The notes: generated from the letters alone by a model not told the origin. A stretch of 8,951 bases of DNA from an uncultured Bacilli bacterium (GCA_934130045.1 CAKOXI010000036.1:1-8951); one strand, 5' to 3'. Shown: positions 1 to 5,247, counted from the stretch's first letter. Translations and numbers: made by a program.

Positions 1-204
1 ACAAGTAGTAGTAAAGAATTTATAAATGAAATAAATCCAAATTATTCCATTATTAGTGTTGGCAAAAACAACAGATATGGTCATCCCAATAAAGAAGTAT
101 TAAATAATTTGAGTGATTCAAAAATATATAGAACAGATCAAGATGGTAGTATTATGTTTAAAATTAAAAATTATAAATTGAAAATTGAGACTTGTAGTCC
201 ATAG
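1..204 (+). CDS. MBL-fold hydrolase, ComEC C-terminal-like (3' end only)
   Basis: The open frame enters from outside the window and ends at TAG 202-204, giving the last 67 residues. They correspond to the C-terminal end of a stand-alone metallo-beta-lactamase-fold protein related to the hydrolase domain of ComEC/Rec2. The pattern is SIISVGKNNRYGHPNKEVL, with a Ser-Val-Gly strand and a conserved Gly-His-Pro-(N) turn, then a strand-rich tail (IYRTDQDGSIMFKI) ending in TCSP. The metal-binding half would lie to the left of the window, so activity cannot be judged. The gene sits 11 bases upstream of a DUF1016-type gene, and the same order and spacing recur at 595-1971, so the two are probably co-transcribed. 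The family call rests on remembered patterns of ComEC-like proteins. The substrate is unknown; nucleic acid or nucleotide hydrolysis is only an inference from the family. Confidence 0.75.
   Translation, partial: TSSSKEFINEINPNYSIISVGKNNRYGHPNKEVLNNLSDSKIYRTDQDGSIMFKIKNYKLKIETCSP
1..204 (+). repeat. Direct repeat, copy A (MBL 3' end)
   Basis: This stretch matches 865-1068 at a constant offset of 864 bases with no gaps. The first 80 bases are identical. From base 81 on, scattered substitutions appear, densest around 110-120, then similarity rises again to the TAG. The repeat may extend left beyond the window edge. The homology continues weakly through the following ribosome site and the DUF1016 N-domain, so the repeated unit is MBL end plus nuclease start. 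Confidence 0.9.
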
Positions 205-215
205 GAAGGAGTAAT

Positions 216-611
216 ATGAACTATTATAATGAAATTAAAAATGAATTAATAAATAATGAAATAAATAGAAAAGTTAAAAGTTATTCAATTAATAAGAGTG
301 ATTTGGATGCATATTACAATGTTGGAAGAATGTTAAGTGAAGCAGGTAATCATTATGGAGAAGGAATAATAAAAGAATATTCGAAGAGATTAACATATGA
401 ATTAGGTAAGGGTTATAGTAAGAGAAATCTATGGTTAATGTTAAAGTTTTATGAGTTGAATGAAAAAGTGCAGACACTGTCTGCACAATTATCTTGGTCG
501 CATTATTGTGAATTACTATCTTTTGAGAATACTGATAAAATTAATTATTACATAGAATTAGTTAAAAATAATAATTTATCAGTTAGGCAGTTAAGAGAAA
601 GAATTGATTAA
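216..611 (+). pseudogene. DUF1016/YhcG N-terminal domain only (truncated nuclease gene)
   Basis: This 131-residue protein starts at ATG 216, behind a strong GGAAGGAG site at 204-211. It aligns over its whole length with residues 1-130 of the intact DUF1016 protein at 1081-1971: same MNYYNEIKN start, an EAG..YG..II.EYSK segment, a helix-turn-helix-like Y(S/N)(K/R).L..M..FY stretch, and the family hallmark QLSWSH near residue 93. It then reads LSVRQLRERID and stops at TAA 609-611, exactly where the coding sequence changes to that of an MBL gene. The catalytic PD-(D/E)XK half is absent, so it cannot be a nuclease. It is either a relic of recombination or an expressed DNA-binding or dimerising domain; the open frame and good ribosome site are compatible with expression. 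Identity to the second copy is only about half of residues by eye, so it is a different allele and not a recent duplicate. Confidence 0.75.
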
Positions 612-1068
612 AGTATTAGATAAAAAGAGAATAAAGTATTATTCTTGTATCAAACAATTGAATATTGATAATAATAAACTCTATTTCTTACAGACAAAAA
701 AATATAATAATGAGAATGATAATTCAAATGTGATATATACAGAACTGAATAATTATAAATTTTTATTTATGGGAGATGCAGGAGTTGATAAAGAGAAGAA
801 TATACTAGAAAAATATAATTTATCTGATATAGATGTAATTAAAGTAGGTCATCATGGAAGTAAAACAAGTAGTAGTAAAGAATTTATAAATGAAATAAAT
901 CCAAATTATTCCATTATTAGTGTTGGCAAAAACAACAGATATGGACATCCAAATAAAGAAGTATTAAACAATTTAGGACAATCTAAAATATATAGAACAG
1001 ATATAGATGGAAGTATCATGTTTAGAATAAAAAATAATAAATTGAAAATTAAGACTTGTAGTCCATAG
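595..1068 (+). pseudogene. MBL-fold hydrolase, ComEC-like, lacking its N-terminal half
   Basis: The MBL-homologous frame is open from 595 (EKELIKVLDKK...) to TAG 1066-1068, about 157 residues. It contains the C-terminal half of the fold: FLFMGDAGVDKE (metal-ligand Asp region), the strand-loop VIKVGHHGSKTSSS (His ligand region), then the NNRYGHPNKEVL turn seen in the copy at 1-204. The N-terminal HxHxDH metal site is missing, and no ATG lies near the 5' end. The only early start is TTG 604, overlapping the preceding gene's stop and without a convincing ribosome site. It is therefore most likely a 5'-truncated pseudogene, although coupled translation from the upstream domain gene is conceivable. 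The last 204 bases are a near copy of 1-204. Its stop lies 12 bases before the intact DUF1016 gene, so it keeps the native operon layout. Confidence 0.7.
865..1068 (+). repeat. Direct repeat, copy B (MBL 3' end)
   Basis: This is the partner of 1-204. Homologous recombination between copies A and B would remove 864 bases, carrying the truncated DUF1016 N-domain and the truncated MBL fragment. It would restore an uninterrupted MBL gene (if its 5' part is intact to the left) followed by the full nuclease gene. Confidence 0.9.
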
Positions 1069-1080
1069 AAAGGAGTAGAT

Positions 1081-1971
1081 ATGAATTATTATAATGAGAT
1101 AAAAAATAAACTAATAGATAATGAAATATATTCAAAAGTAAAAGATTATTCAAAGGAAAGACACAAAGTTATTACATATTTTGAAATTGGCAAATTATTA
1201 AACGAAGCTGGTGGTAAATATGGAGATAATATTATAGAAGAGTACTCTAAAAAATTAGTTATGGAAGTAGGTAAAAAATACAATAGAAGTACTTTATTTA
1301 GAATGAAACAATTTTATAATGTTTTTAGTAATGAAAAAGTCGCACCACTGGTGCAACAATTAAGTTGGAGCCATTGTCTAATTCTATTACCTATTAAAAG
1401 TATTGATGAGATTAATTATTATATTAGACAAGTGTCAAATAGAAATCTTTCAAAAAGACAATTAGAAGTGATAGTAAAAAATGGTGAATATGAGAGATTA
1501 CCAATTGAAACAAAGAACAAATTTGCTAATAGTAAGAATATTGAGGTGAAAGATCTTGTACCTAATCCTATATTAATTAGTAATAAGAATAATATAGAAA
1601 TAGTTACTGAAAAAGCATTACATAATTTAATATTAGAAGATATAGAGTCTTTTATGAAAGAAATAGGTAATTCATATAGTTTTATAGGTAGTGAGTACAA
1701 AATTAAAATAGGTGATAGGAATCATCATATTGATTTATTATTATTTAATATCAAATATAATTGTTACGTTGTAGTCGAATTAAAAGTTACTGAATTTAAA
1801 GTTGAATACATATCACAAGTTCAAAAGTACATGAACTACATAGATAAAAATATAAAAGAACAATTTAATAATGATACAATGGGAATATTAATATGCAGAA
1901 GGGAAAATAAATTTGTAATAAAATATTGTTCGGATGATAGAATTGCTGTAAGAGAATATGAATTAATGTGA
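1081..1971 (+). CDS. DUF1016 / YhcG-type PD-(D/E)XK nuclease
   Basis: This intact 296-residue protein starts at ATG 1081 with AAAGGAG at 1069-1075. Residues 1-135 form the DUF1016_N domain: helical, with a winged-helix-like segment (KKYNRSTLFRMKQFYN, 65-80) and QLSWSH at 93-98. Residues 170-290 form a PD-(D/E)XK nuclease fold: Glu205 (GSEYKI), Asp218 in HHIDLLLF, the Glu233-Leu-Lys235 catalytic pair (VVELKV), and a Q-x-x-x-Y helix (246-250). All expected catalytic residues are present, so a metal-dependent DNA-cleaving activity is likely; it has not been shown here. YhcG-type proteins are often found near restriction, defence and mobile genes. The start lies 12 bases after the MBL-fragment stop. 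The gene ends in TGA, within a possible promoter for the next gene. The exact target and any anti-phage role are inference. Confidence 0.88.
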   Translation: MNYYNEIKNKLIDNEIYSKVKDYSKERHKVITYFEIGKLLNEAGGKYGDNIIEEYSKKLVMEVGKKYNRSTLFRMKQFYNVFSNEKVAPLVQQLSWSHCLILLPIKSIDEINYYIRQVSNRNLSKRQLEVIVKNGEYERLPIETKNKFANSKNIEVKDLVPNPILISNKNNIEIVTEKALHNLILEDIESFMKEIGNSYSFIGSEYKIKIGDRNHHIDLLLFNIKYNCYVVVELKVTEFKVEYISQVQKYMNYIDKNIKEQFNNDTMGILICRRENKFVIKYCSDDRIAVREYELM

Positions 1972-1977
1972 TATAAT
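1969..1977 (+). promoter_or_regulatory. Possible extended -10 promoter for the ART-like pseudogene
   Basis: TGATATAAT is a perfect extended -10 (TGnTATAAT) overlapping the TGA stop of the DUF1016 gene. No good -35 hexamer sits 17 bases upstream. Transcription would start near 1984, leaving a leader of only about 14 bases before the GTG start. The same nonamer precedes the glyS T-box. Confidence 0.3.
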
Positions 1978-1997
1978 TTGTATAGGAGATGGTAAAT

Positions 1998-2456
1998 GTG
2001 AATAAATATTTTAATAATGACATTAATAATCCTATATTTTTATTTCATGGGAGTCCTAAACAATTAGATGTAGTCGAACAACGATAAGCATATGATTCAA
2101 ATGGTAATAGAGAAAATGAAGATTTTGCAGTTTTTATGACTTCATCATTTATTATAGCTAGTGCATATGCATTTAAAGATAAGATAAAAGAGTTAAGTGA
2201 AGGACTTGAATGGAATTTTGAAATTGGTAGAGACGCTGATTCGGGTGAGTTATTTGTAATAATGAATAATGTTAATATTGATGATGAATTAGAGGGTTAC
2301 ATTTATGTATTTGATTATAATAATTCATATACTCATGATGGTAGATCAATCCAATATAAATGTCATGAAAATGTAACACCTATTGATGTTGTAAAAATTA
2401 AATTTAAAGATTTTAAAGAGTATTATACTATCAATGAAAATAGAAGGGTTTTGTAA
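1998..2456 (+). pseudogene. ADP-ribosyltransferase-like protein, interrupted by one TAA
   Basis: The frame starts at GTG 1998, eight bases after AGGAGA (1984-1989). An ATG at 1989 is in frame but overlaps that ribosome site. The frame runs to TAA 2454-2456, broken only by TAA 2085-2087. The sequence around the stop reads FLFHGSPKQLDVVEQR-stop-AYDSNGNRENEDFAVF. A single C-to-T change of CAA (Gln) to TAA explains it, and the reading frame is otherwise intact on both sides. The HGS motif, the later FMTSSFIIASAYAF segment (aromatic-rich strand with Thr-Ser-Ser and Tyr) and GYIYVFD resemble the H-Y-x pattern of PARP/KptA-type ADP-ribosyltransferase folds; this is a pattern-based guess. The whole protein would be about 152 residues. 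The interruption is recent, since no other lesions are seen. A downstream in-frame ATG at 2136 has no clear ribosome site, so a shortened product is unlikely. Confidence 0.6.
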
Positions 2457-2458
2457 GT

Positions 2459-2488
2459 AGCATTTGGATGATGCTTTTTATTTGTTTT
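2459..2488 (+). terminator. Intrinsic terminator after the ART-like pseudogene
   Basis: The stem is AGCAT (2459-2463) with ATGCT (2471-2475) around a seven-base loop, followed by a T-rich run (TTTTATTTGTTTT). It lies two bases after the TAA of the broken gene and would close the accessory operon. The stem is short, so efficiency is uncertain. Confidence 0.55.
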
Positions 2489-2510
2489 AATCCATATTAC
2501 TAAACGCTAA

Positions 2511-2591
2511 TCACCACACGGTGACTATGATCATATGGGAGAAGCAATTAATTTAGTTAATAATTTTAAGGTGAAAAATGTAATTGTTGTT
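2511..2591 (+). pseudogene. Remnant of an MBL-fold (ComEC-like) N-terminal half
   Basis: A frame of 27 codons reads SPHGDYDHMGEAINLVNNFKV and continues with KNVIVV before TAA 2592-2594. H-G-D-Y-D-H-M-G is the metal-binding signature of ComEC/Rec2-like metallo-beta-lactamases (variant of HxHxDH), followed by the expected helix. It has no start codon: a TAA lies directly upstream at 2508-2510, and similarity ends at the downstream stop. It is a decayed fragment. It represents the half that is missing from the MBL fragment at 595-1068, so MBL genes were once present here in more than one copy, or one gene was split by rearrangement. Confidence 0.65.
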
Positions 2592-2594
2592 TAA

Positions 2595-2702
2595 CTCTAT
2601 ATAATGGTGATAAGTTAAAAATAATCAGACTGAATTATCTTTACAAGATGATTTTATGAATAGTATATATTTAAAATTTTTGTATTAACATAAGATAAAA
2701 AA
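2595..2702. other. AT-rich spacer without a recognisable gene
   Basis: No start codon with a ribosome site, RNA gene or clear repeat is visible. A 24-codon open stretch at 2614-2685 (ending ...LQDDFMNSIYLKFLY, then TAA) has no usable beginning and could be the tail of another decayed gene; it cannot be assigned. Confidence 0.4.
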
Positions 2703-2711
2703 TGTTATAAT
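2703..2711 (+). promoter_or_regulatory. Extended -10 promoter for the 297-aa protein gene
   Basis: TGTTATAAT fits TGnTATAAT exactly. Candidate -35 elements (TTGTAT at 2680-2685, spacer 20; TTAACA at 2685-2690, spacer 15) are off the ideal spacing, so the extended -10 would do most of the work. Transcription would begin near 2718, giving a leader of about 73 bases that holds an inverted repeat. Confidence 0.5.
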
Positions 2712-2720
2712 ATAGGTAAG

Positions 2721-2756
2721 AATTGTATTTTAATTGATTGTATTTATAATACAATT
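2721..2756 (+). promoter_or_regulatory. Leader inverted repeat with two alternative left arms
   Basis: ATTGTATT (2737-2744) and AATACAAT (2748-2755) pair perfectly around TAT. A second left arm, AATTGTATT (2721-2729), is also fully complementary to AATACAATT (2748-2756). The right arm can therefore form either a tight or a wide hairpin in the transcript leader, or the element may be a DNA operator. It ends about 20 bases before the ribosome site of the next gene. The function is unknown. Confidence 0.5.
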
Positions 2757-2790
2757 ATATTGGTATATTAAATTAAAAGGATGGAATAAT

Positions 2791-3684
2791 ATGAATATTG
2801 AAAATATGGTTAAATTACAGCATTTCTTTTCAGCTGATATTAAAATAAAAAAAGAAATTTATAATATTGCTTTACCAAATTTAATTCAATATATTGATGA
2901 TGATATAGTAAGTAAATATACTAATAAATTAAATGATTCCTTAATATATGTTTTCAGTGAATTAAAGTGCATAGCTGTTGATATATTTGGATGTGAATCA
3001 ATTGTTTTTAAAAAAGTATGTAATATGGAAAATATTATAAAAAATGAATTTTATAATTGTGGATTTGATATTAATAAACTTAATTTATTTTATCAAAAAT
3101 ATATAAGTAATATGGAAATTGATTTTATTAATAATATAAAGAGTGAATGTGTTGGTTATACTGATATAAACATAAATTTTGTAGAAAAGGCCGTTTCTAT
3201 AAATGAAATTTTGCATTTTATGCATTCATATATTATTAATAATGATGAAATATTACAAGCAATTCCTATTATAAAAGAAAAAACTAATAATTATCAATAT
3301 CCTATAAGTTTGAGAGGTGTTGGCGGTGCGCCATTTGAACAATTATTCGAAAGTTTTCCAGTTGATATGGATTGTTCTTGGACTGATATGGTGGTTATAA
3401 ATGAAAAAAAACTTATAATGATGGTTAGAGATAGAGGACATGCATTATCAATAGAAATTTCATTGTTTGATGGAATTGCAAGAATTGAATATTTTATTCC
3501 TAAAATTTGTAATATAGATATTGTTAATAAATTACCTGGTGTCAATAAAATAAATGAAAAAAGTGTAGGAGTTACTGGTATTATAGAAGTTCCAAAAAAT
3601 CAGTTATCAACTGTACTTTATGATTTTATTTCTAAGGTTCCAATGGATGATAGTATAGTTTTTGAATCTAGTAAAATTTTTTAG
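2791..3684 (+). CDS. Uncharacterised 297-aa cytosolic protein
   Basis: I do not recognise a named domain. ATG 2791 is chosen because AAAAGGATGG (2775-2784) lies at the right distance; a longer frame from TTG 2734 would start inside the leader hairpin. No signal peptide or membrane helix is visible. The first 165 residues are mostly helical with scattered Cys. The second half is compact and looks better conserved: YPISLRGVGGAPFEQLFESF (170-189), then DCSWTDMVVINEKKLIMMVR (194-213), DRGHAL (214-219) and strand-rich SIEISLFDGIARIEYFIPK (220-238). This looks like a small alpha/beta domain with a possible Arg-Gly-His site. It is a single gene with its own promoter, next to rearranged accessory DNA. 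It could be a stress or mobile-element-associated protein, but no function can be claimed. Confidence 0.8.
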   Translation: MNIENMVKLQHFFSADIKIKKEIYNIALPNLIQYIDDDIVSKYTNKLNDSLIYVFSELKCIAVDIFGCESIVFKKVCNMENIIKNEFYNCGFDINKLNLFYQKYISNMEIDFINNIKSECVGYTDININFVEKAVSINEILHFMHSYIINNDEILQAIPIIKEKTNNYQYPISLRGVGGAPFEQLFESFPVDMDCSWTDMVVINEKKLIMMVRDRGHALSIEISLFDGIARIEYFIPKICNIDIVNKLPGVNKINEKSVGVTGIIEVPKNQLSTVLYDFISKVPMDDSIVFESSKIF

Positions 3685-3718
3685 AATTAATGTTTTATAT
3701 TCATAAAAATTCACAAAA

Positions 3719-3750
3719 TAAATTCATATGAATATATTATTATGAATTTA
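3719..3750. repeat. 10-bp inverted repeat downstream of the 297-aa gene
   Basis: TAAATTCATA (3719-3728) and TATGAATTTA (3741-3750) are perfectly complementary around a 12-base loop. There is no T-run after it, so it is a weak terminator at best. It may instead stabilise the 3' end of the mRNA or bind a protein. Confidence 0.5.
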
Positions 3751-3965
3751 AATAAATATAATTTATAAAAAATGGATATAATAAAAATGATAATATAGTT
3801 CTAACATTAATTATAATTGAATATTATTAAATGTATTAAAATTATTAATAATATTTTTTTTAATAAAAGTTGGTAATTATGATTCTTTATAAATAATATT
3901 TTTATATAAACAAATATGGGTAAGTATATTAAACTTTGTACTTTTATCTGTATTTGTACTTATGT
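3751..3965. other. AT-rich gene-free stretch, possible small transcript
   Basis: No convincing coding sequence is seen. TGATAATAT at 3788-3796 resembles the extended -10 used at 4053-4061, and TATAAT occurs at 3777-3782. With the terminators at 3966-4018, these could define a transcript of about 210 bases. A hydrophobic frame at 3893-3994 (WVSILNFVLLSVFVLMYANA) has only a late ATG (3962) and no ribosome site. An 18-codon frame from ATG 3915 also lacks one. Confidence 0.3.
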
Positions 3966-3986
3966 ACGCTAATGCATTAGCGTTTT
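3966..3986 (+). terminator. Perfect 18-bp palindrome, terminator-like
   Basis: ACGCTAATG (3966-3974) is followed directly by CATTAGCGT (3975-3983), a perfect palindrome and the most GC-rich point of this spacer. As RNA it forms a 7-bp stem with a TGCA loop followed by TTTT. It could act as a terminator or as a symmetric protein-binding site. The first eight bases also occur at 2503-2510. Confidence 0.45.
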
Positions 3987-3995
3987 ATATAGATT

Positions 3996-4018
3996 AAGAA
4001 CCACAATATGGTTCTTTT
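3996..4018 (+). terminator. Intrinsic terminator hairpin
   Basis: AAGAACCA (3996-4003) pairs with TGGTTCTT (4009-4016) around CAATA, followed by two further T's (a run of four from 4015). It is a standard low-GC Bacillota terminator. It stands about 15 bases before the -35 box of the next gene, so it insulates that gene. The transcript it ends is either a long 3' tail of the 297-aa gene or an unseen small RNA. Confidence 0.65.
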
Positions 4019-4032
4019 AAAATGAAAAAAAG

Positions 4033-4061
4033 TTGACATACTTTTATTTAAATGATAATAT
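4033..4061 (+). promoter_or_regulatory. Sigma-70-type promoter for the 158-aa protein gene
   Basis: A consensus TTGACA (4033-4038), a 17-base spacer and an extended -10 TGATAATAT (4053-4061) give a strong housekeeping promoter. Transcription would start near 4068. A TTG at 4033 that could be read as a start codon is part of this -35 box, which rules it out. Confidence 0.7.
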
Positions 4062-4101
4062 TATATGGCGGCTTAAAATAAGAAAGAGGTGCAGACAACT
4101 A

Positions 4102-4578
4102 ATGGGGCAAATATCAATAGATGAAATATTTGAAAAATCGCTTTACGATAAAGTATGTTCAGAAGATATTTTAACCGTACACAAACATATAAATTGTAAT
4201 AATGGTGTTAGTGAGGATGTAGTTTGTTTGGAAAATGAATTATTAATAAATTCTTATATAAAAAACAAATTTTTATTTCAAAATAGATATATTTATTATG
4301 AATTTGCAATGTATATAAGTCATATAGGTTTTATTACAAATTCTAAGGAAGCTGTATTAAATGCATTTGACACTTTAATGTTAGAAACTAATAAAATATA
4401 TAATGATGAATTGCTAAGTGTTAATGAAAAGTTAGAAAAATTTAATCTTATAGAATTAAAAAATAAATTGAAATTTGTAGAGTGTAAAAATAATAATGAA
4501 TTTGAAAATAAAAATATATCGATAATTTTTAATTCAAATTTTCAAAAACGTAAAGTTCTTCAACAAAAATTATCATAA
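4102..4578 (+). CDS. Uncharacterised 158-aa protein
   Basis: I do not recognise this protein. ATG 4102 is preceded by AAAGAGGTG (4083-4091) at about ten bases and lies some 34 bases after the predicted transcription start. The product is acidic at the start and Lys/Asn-rich at the end, with no signal peptide or membrane span. The central part (INSYIKNKFLFQNRYIYYEF, residues 49-68) is rich in aromatic residues. Four Cys (19, 32, 42, 128) are not in a zinc-like pair pattern. A predicted helical region (83-125, ...LSVNEKLEKFNLIELKNKL) could be a coiled coil. It is monocistronic, with a strong promoter and a terminator directly after the stop. It is probably real, but the function is unknown. Confidence 0.7.
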   Translation: MGQISIDEIFEKSLYDKVCSEDILTVHKHINCNNGVSEDVVCLENELLINSYIKNKFLFQNRYIYYEFAMYISHIGFITNSKEAVLNAFDTLMLETNKIYNDELLSVNEKLEKFNLIELKNKLKFVECKNNNEFENKNISIIFNSNFQKRKVLQQKLS

Positions 4579-4606
4579 AAAAAATAATTTGTTAATTATT
4601 TTTTTT
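4577..4606. terminator. Bidirectional terminator between convergent genes
   Basis: A 13-bp stem (4577-4589 with 4594-4606, core AATAATT/AATTATT) around TGTT is A-rich on the left and T-rich on the right, so it gives a U-tract on either strand. It overlaps the TAA of the 158-aa gene and reaches the stop codon of the minus-strand gene at 4606. Confidence 0.75.
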
Positions 4607-5139
4607 CATATAACATAATTATTAATTCCGTATTTTTCTTCTACTGTGTCGAAAAATAAGTCATTTTCTGGTGGATTAAATGTTAAAATACCCATTATTA
4701 TATATGTAATTATTATAAAAAATATTGAAATAATTTCTAATTTTAAATTTTTAATATTGAACAATTTATATTTAATTATTTCTATAATAGTTATAACTAT
4801 AAGCATAATTGTAATGGTAATAAACATGTTTTCACCTAATTTATAATATATAGGTAAAAATAGTATTAAATAAATTGGAATACTTATAATAGAACTTATA
4901 AAACTAGAAAAAATAAAGTTATTTACTTTGATCTTTTTAATTTTAAAAATAGCAATTTCAATAAGTTGATATAATAATATAGTTGTATATAACATTTTCA
5001 TATGTTCCCAAATACTTTCGTTTACAGGAAAAAATATTGCTAGTAGATTCGATGGAAATATGTTATATAAAAAATGTGTTAAAAAAGCTAGAGAAAAGTT
5101 TCCTAAAATACTTATTATTAAATATTTTTTTAAATTCAT
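4606..5139 (-). CDS. DUF6512-type integral membrane protein
   Basis: This 177-residue polytopic protein has about five hydrophobic helices (roughly 5-27, 48-66, 74-98, 104-122, 134-154). The first loop carries FFPVNESIWEHMKML (36-50), and the C-terminus carries NPPENDLFFDTVEEKYGI (155-172). The (F/A)PVNESIWEHMKL motif and the final N/T-P-P...LF.D....YGI motif are what I remember as hallmarks of the DUF6512 family of Bacillota, which has about this length. No biochemical role is known to me. The start ATG (complement of 5137-5139) has a GGTGAT site about six bases upstream. The gene is convergent with the 158-aa gene and divergent from prfA, so it is an independent transcription unit. The Pro and acidic loops suggest a small-molecule or lipid-related role, but that is speculation. 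Confidence 0.75.
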   Translation of the reverse strand: MNLKKYLIISILGNFSLAFLTHFLYNIFPSNLLAIFFPVNESIWEHMKMLYTTILLYQLIEIAIFKIKKIKVNNFIFSSFISSIISIPIYLILFLPIYYKLGENMFITITIMLIVITIIEIIKYKLFNIKNLKLEIISIFFIIITYIIMGILTFNPPENDLFFDTVEEKYGINNYVI

Positions 5140-5156
5140 TACTTATCACCATTAAT

Positions 5157-5188
5157 ATTATATACAAAAATAAAATAATTATAGACAA
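5157..5188 (-). promoter_or_regulatory. Promoter of the DUF6512-type gene (minus strand)
   Basis: Read on the minus strand: TTGTCT (complement of 5183-5188), then TATATA (complement of 5159-5164) with an 18-base spacer, overlapping TATAAT (5157-5162). The -35 box lies one base from the prfA -35 box, so the two divergent promoters are packed back to back. Confidence 0.5.
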
Positions 5189-5189
5189 T

Positions 5190-5218
5190 TTGCTTAATTG
5201 TTAAAAATATAGTATAAT
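5190..5218 (+). promoter_or_regulatory. Promoter of the prfA-prmC operon
   Basis: TTGCTT (5190-5195), a 17-base spacer and a perfect TATAAT (5213-5218). Transcription would start near 5225. AAGGAGG (5235-5241), six bases before ATG 5248, is a near-ideal ribosome site. Confidence 0.7.
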
Positions 5219-5247
5219 TAAACTTAAGTTTTCTAAGGAGGAAATAT

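Noticed and set aside
1..1068. CRISPR array or transposon ends as the cause of the repeats
   Set aside because: The repeats are two long coding copies, with no spacers, transposase gene or terminal inverted repeats.
1966..1995. Genetic code 4 (TGA read as Trp), which would extend the DUF1016 protein past 1971
   Set aside because: Trp in glyS and other genes is TGG, TGA does not interrupt any conserved gene, and the extension would be only a few residues long.
2085..2087. TAA as a recoded Gln codon
   Set aside because: TAA ends prfA, prmC and glyS, so it functions as a normal stop.
2734..2790. Upstream extension of the 297-aa gene from TTG 2734
   Set aside because: It has no ribosome site, starts inside the leader inverted repeat, and ATG 2791 has a good site.
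3915..3994. Small hydrophobic or toxin-like peptide in the gene-free spacer
   Set aside because: Two short overlapping frames exist but neither has a start codon with a ribosome site.
4033..4101. Upstream extension of the 158-aa gene from TTG 4033
   Set aside because: TTGACA at this place is the -35 box of a strong promoter, so the stretch is largely untranscribed.
4646..5204. Plus-strand open frames opposite the DUF6512-type gene
   Set aside because: They are shadows of a membrane protein gene; no ribosome sites and no recognisable motifs.
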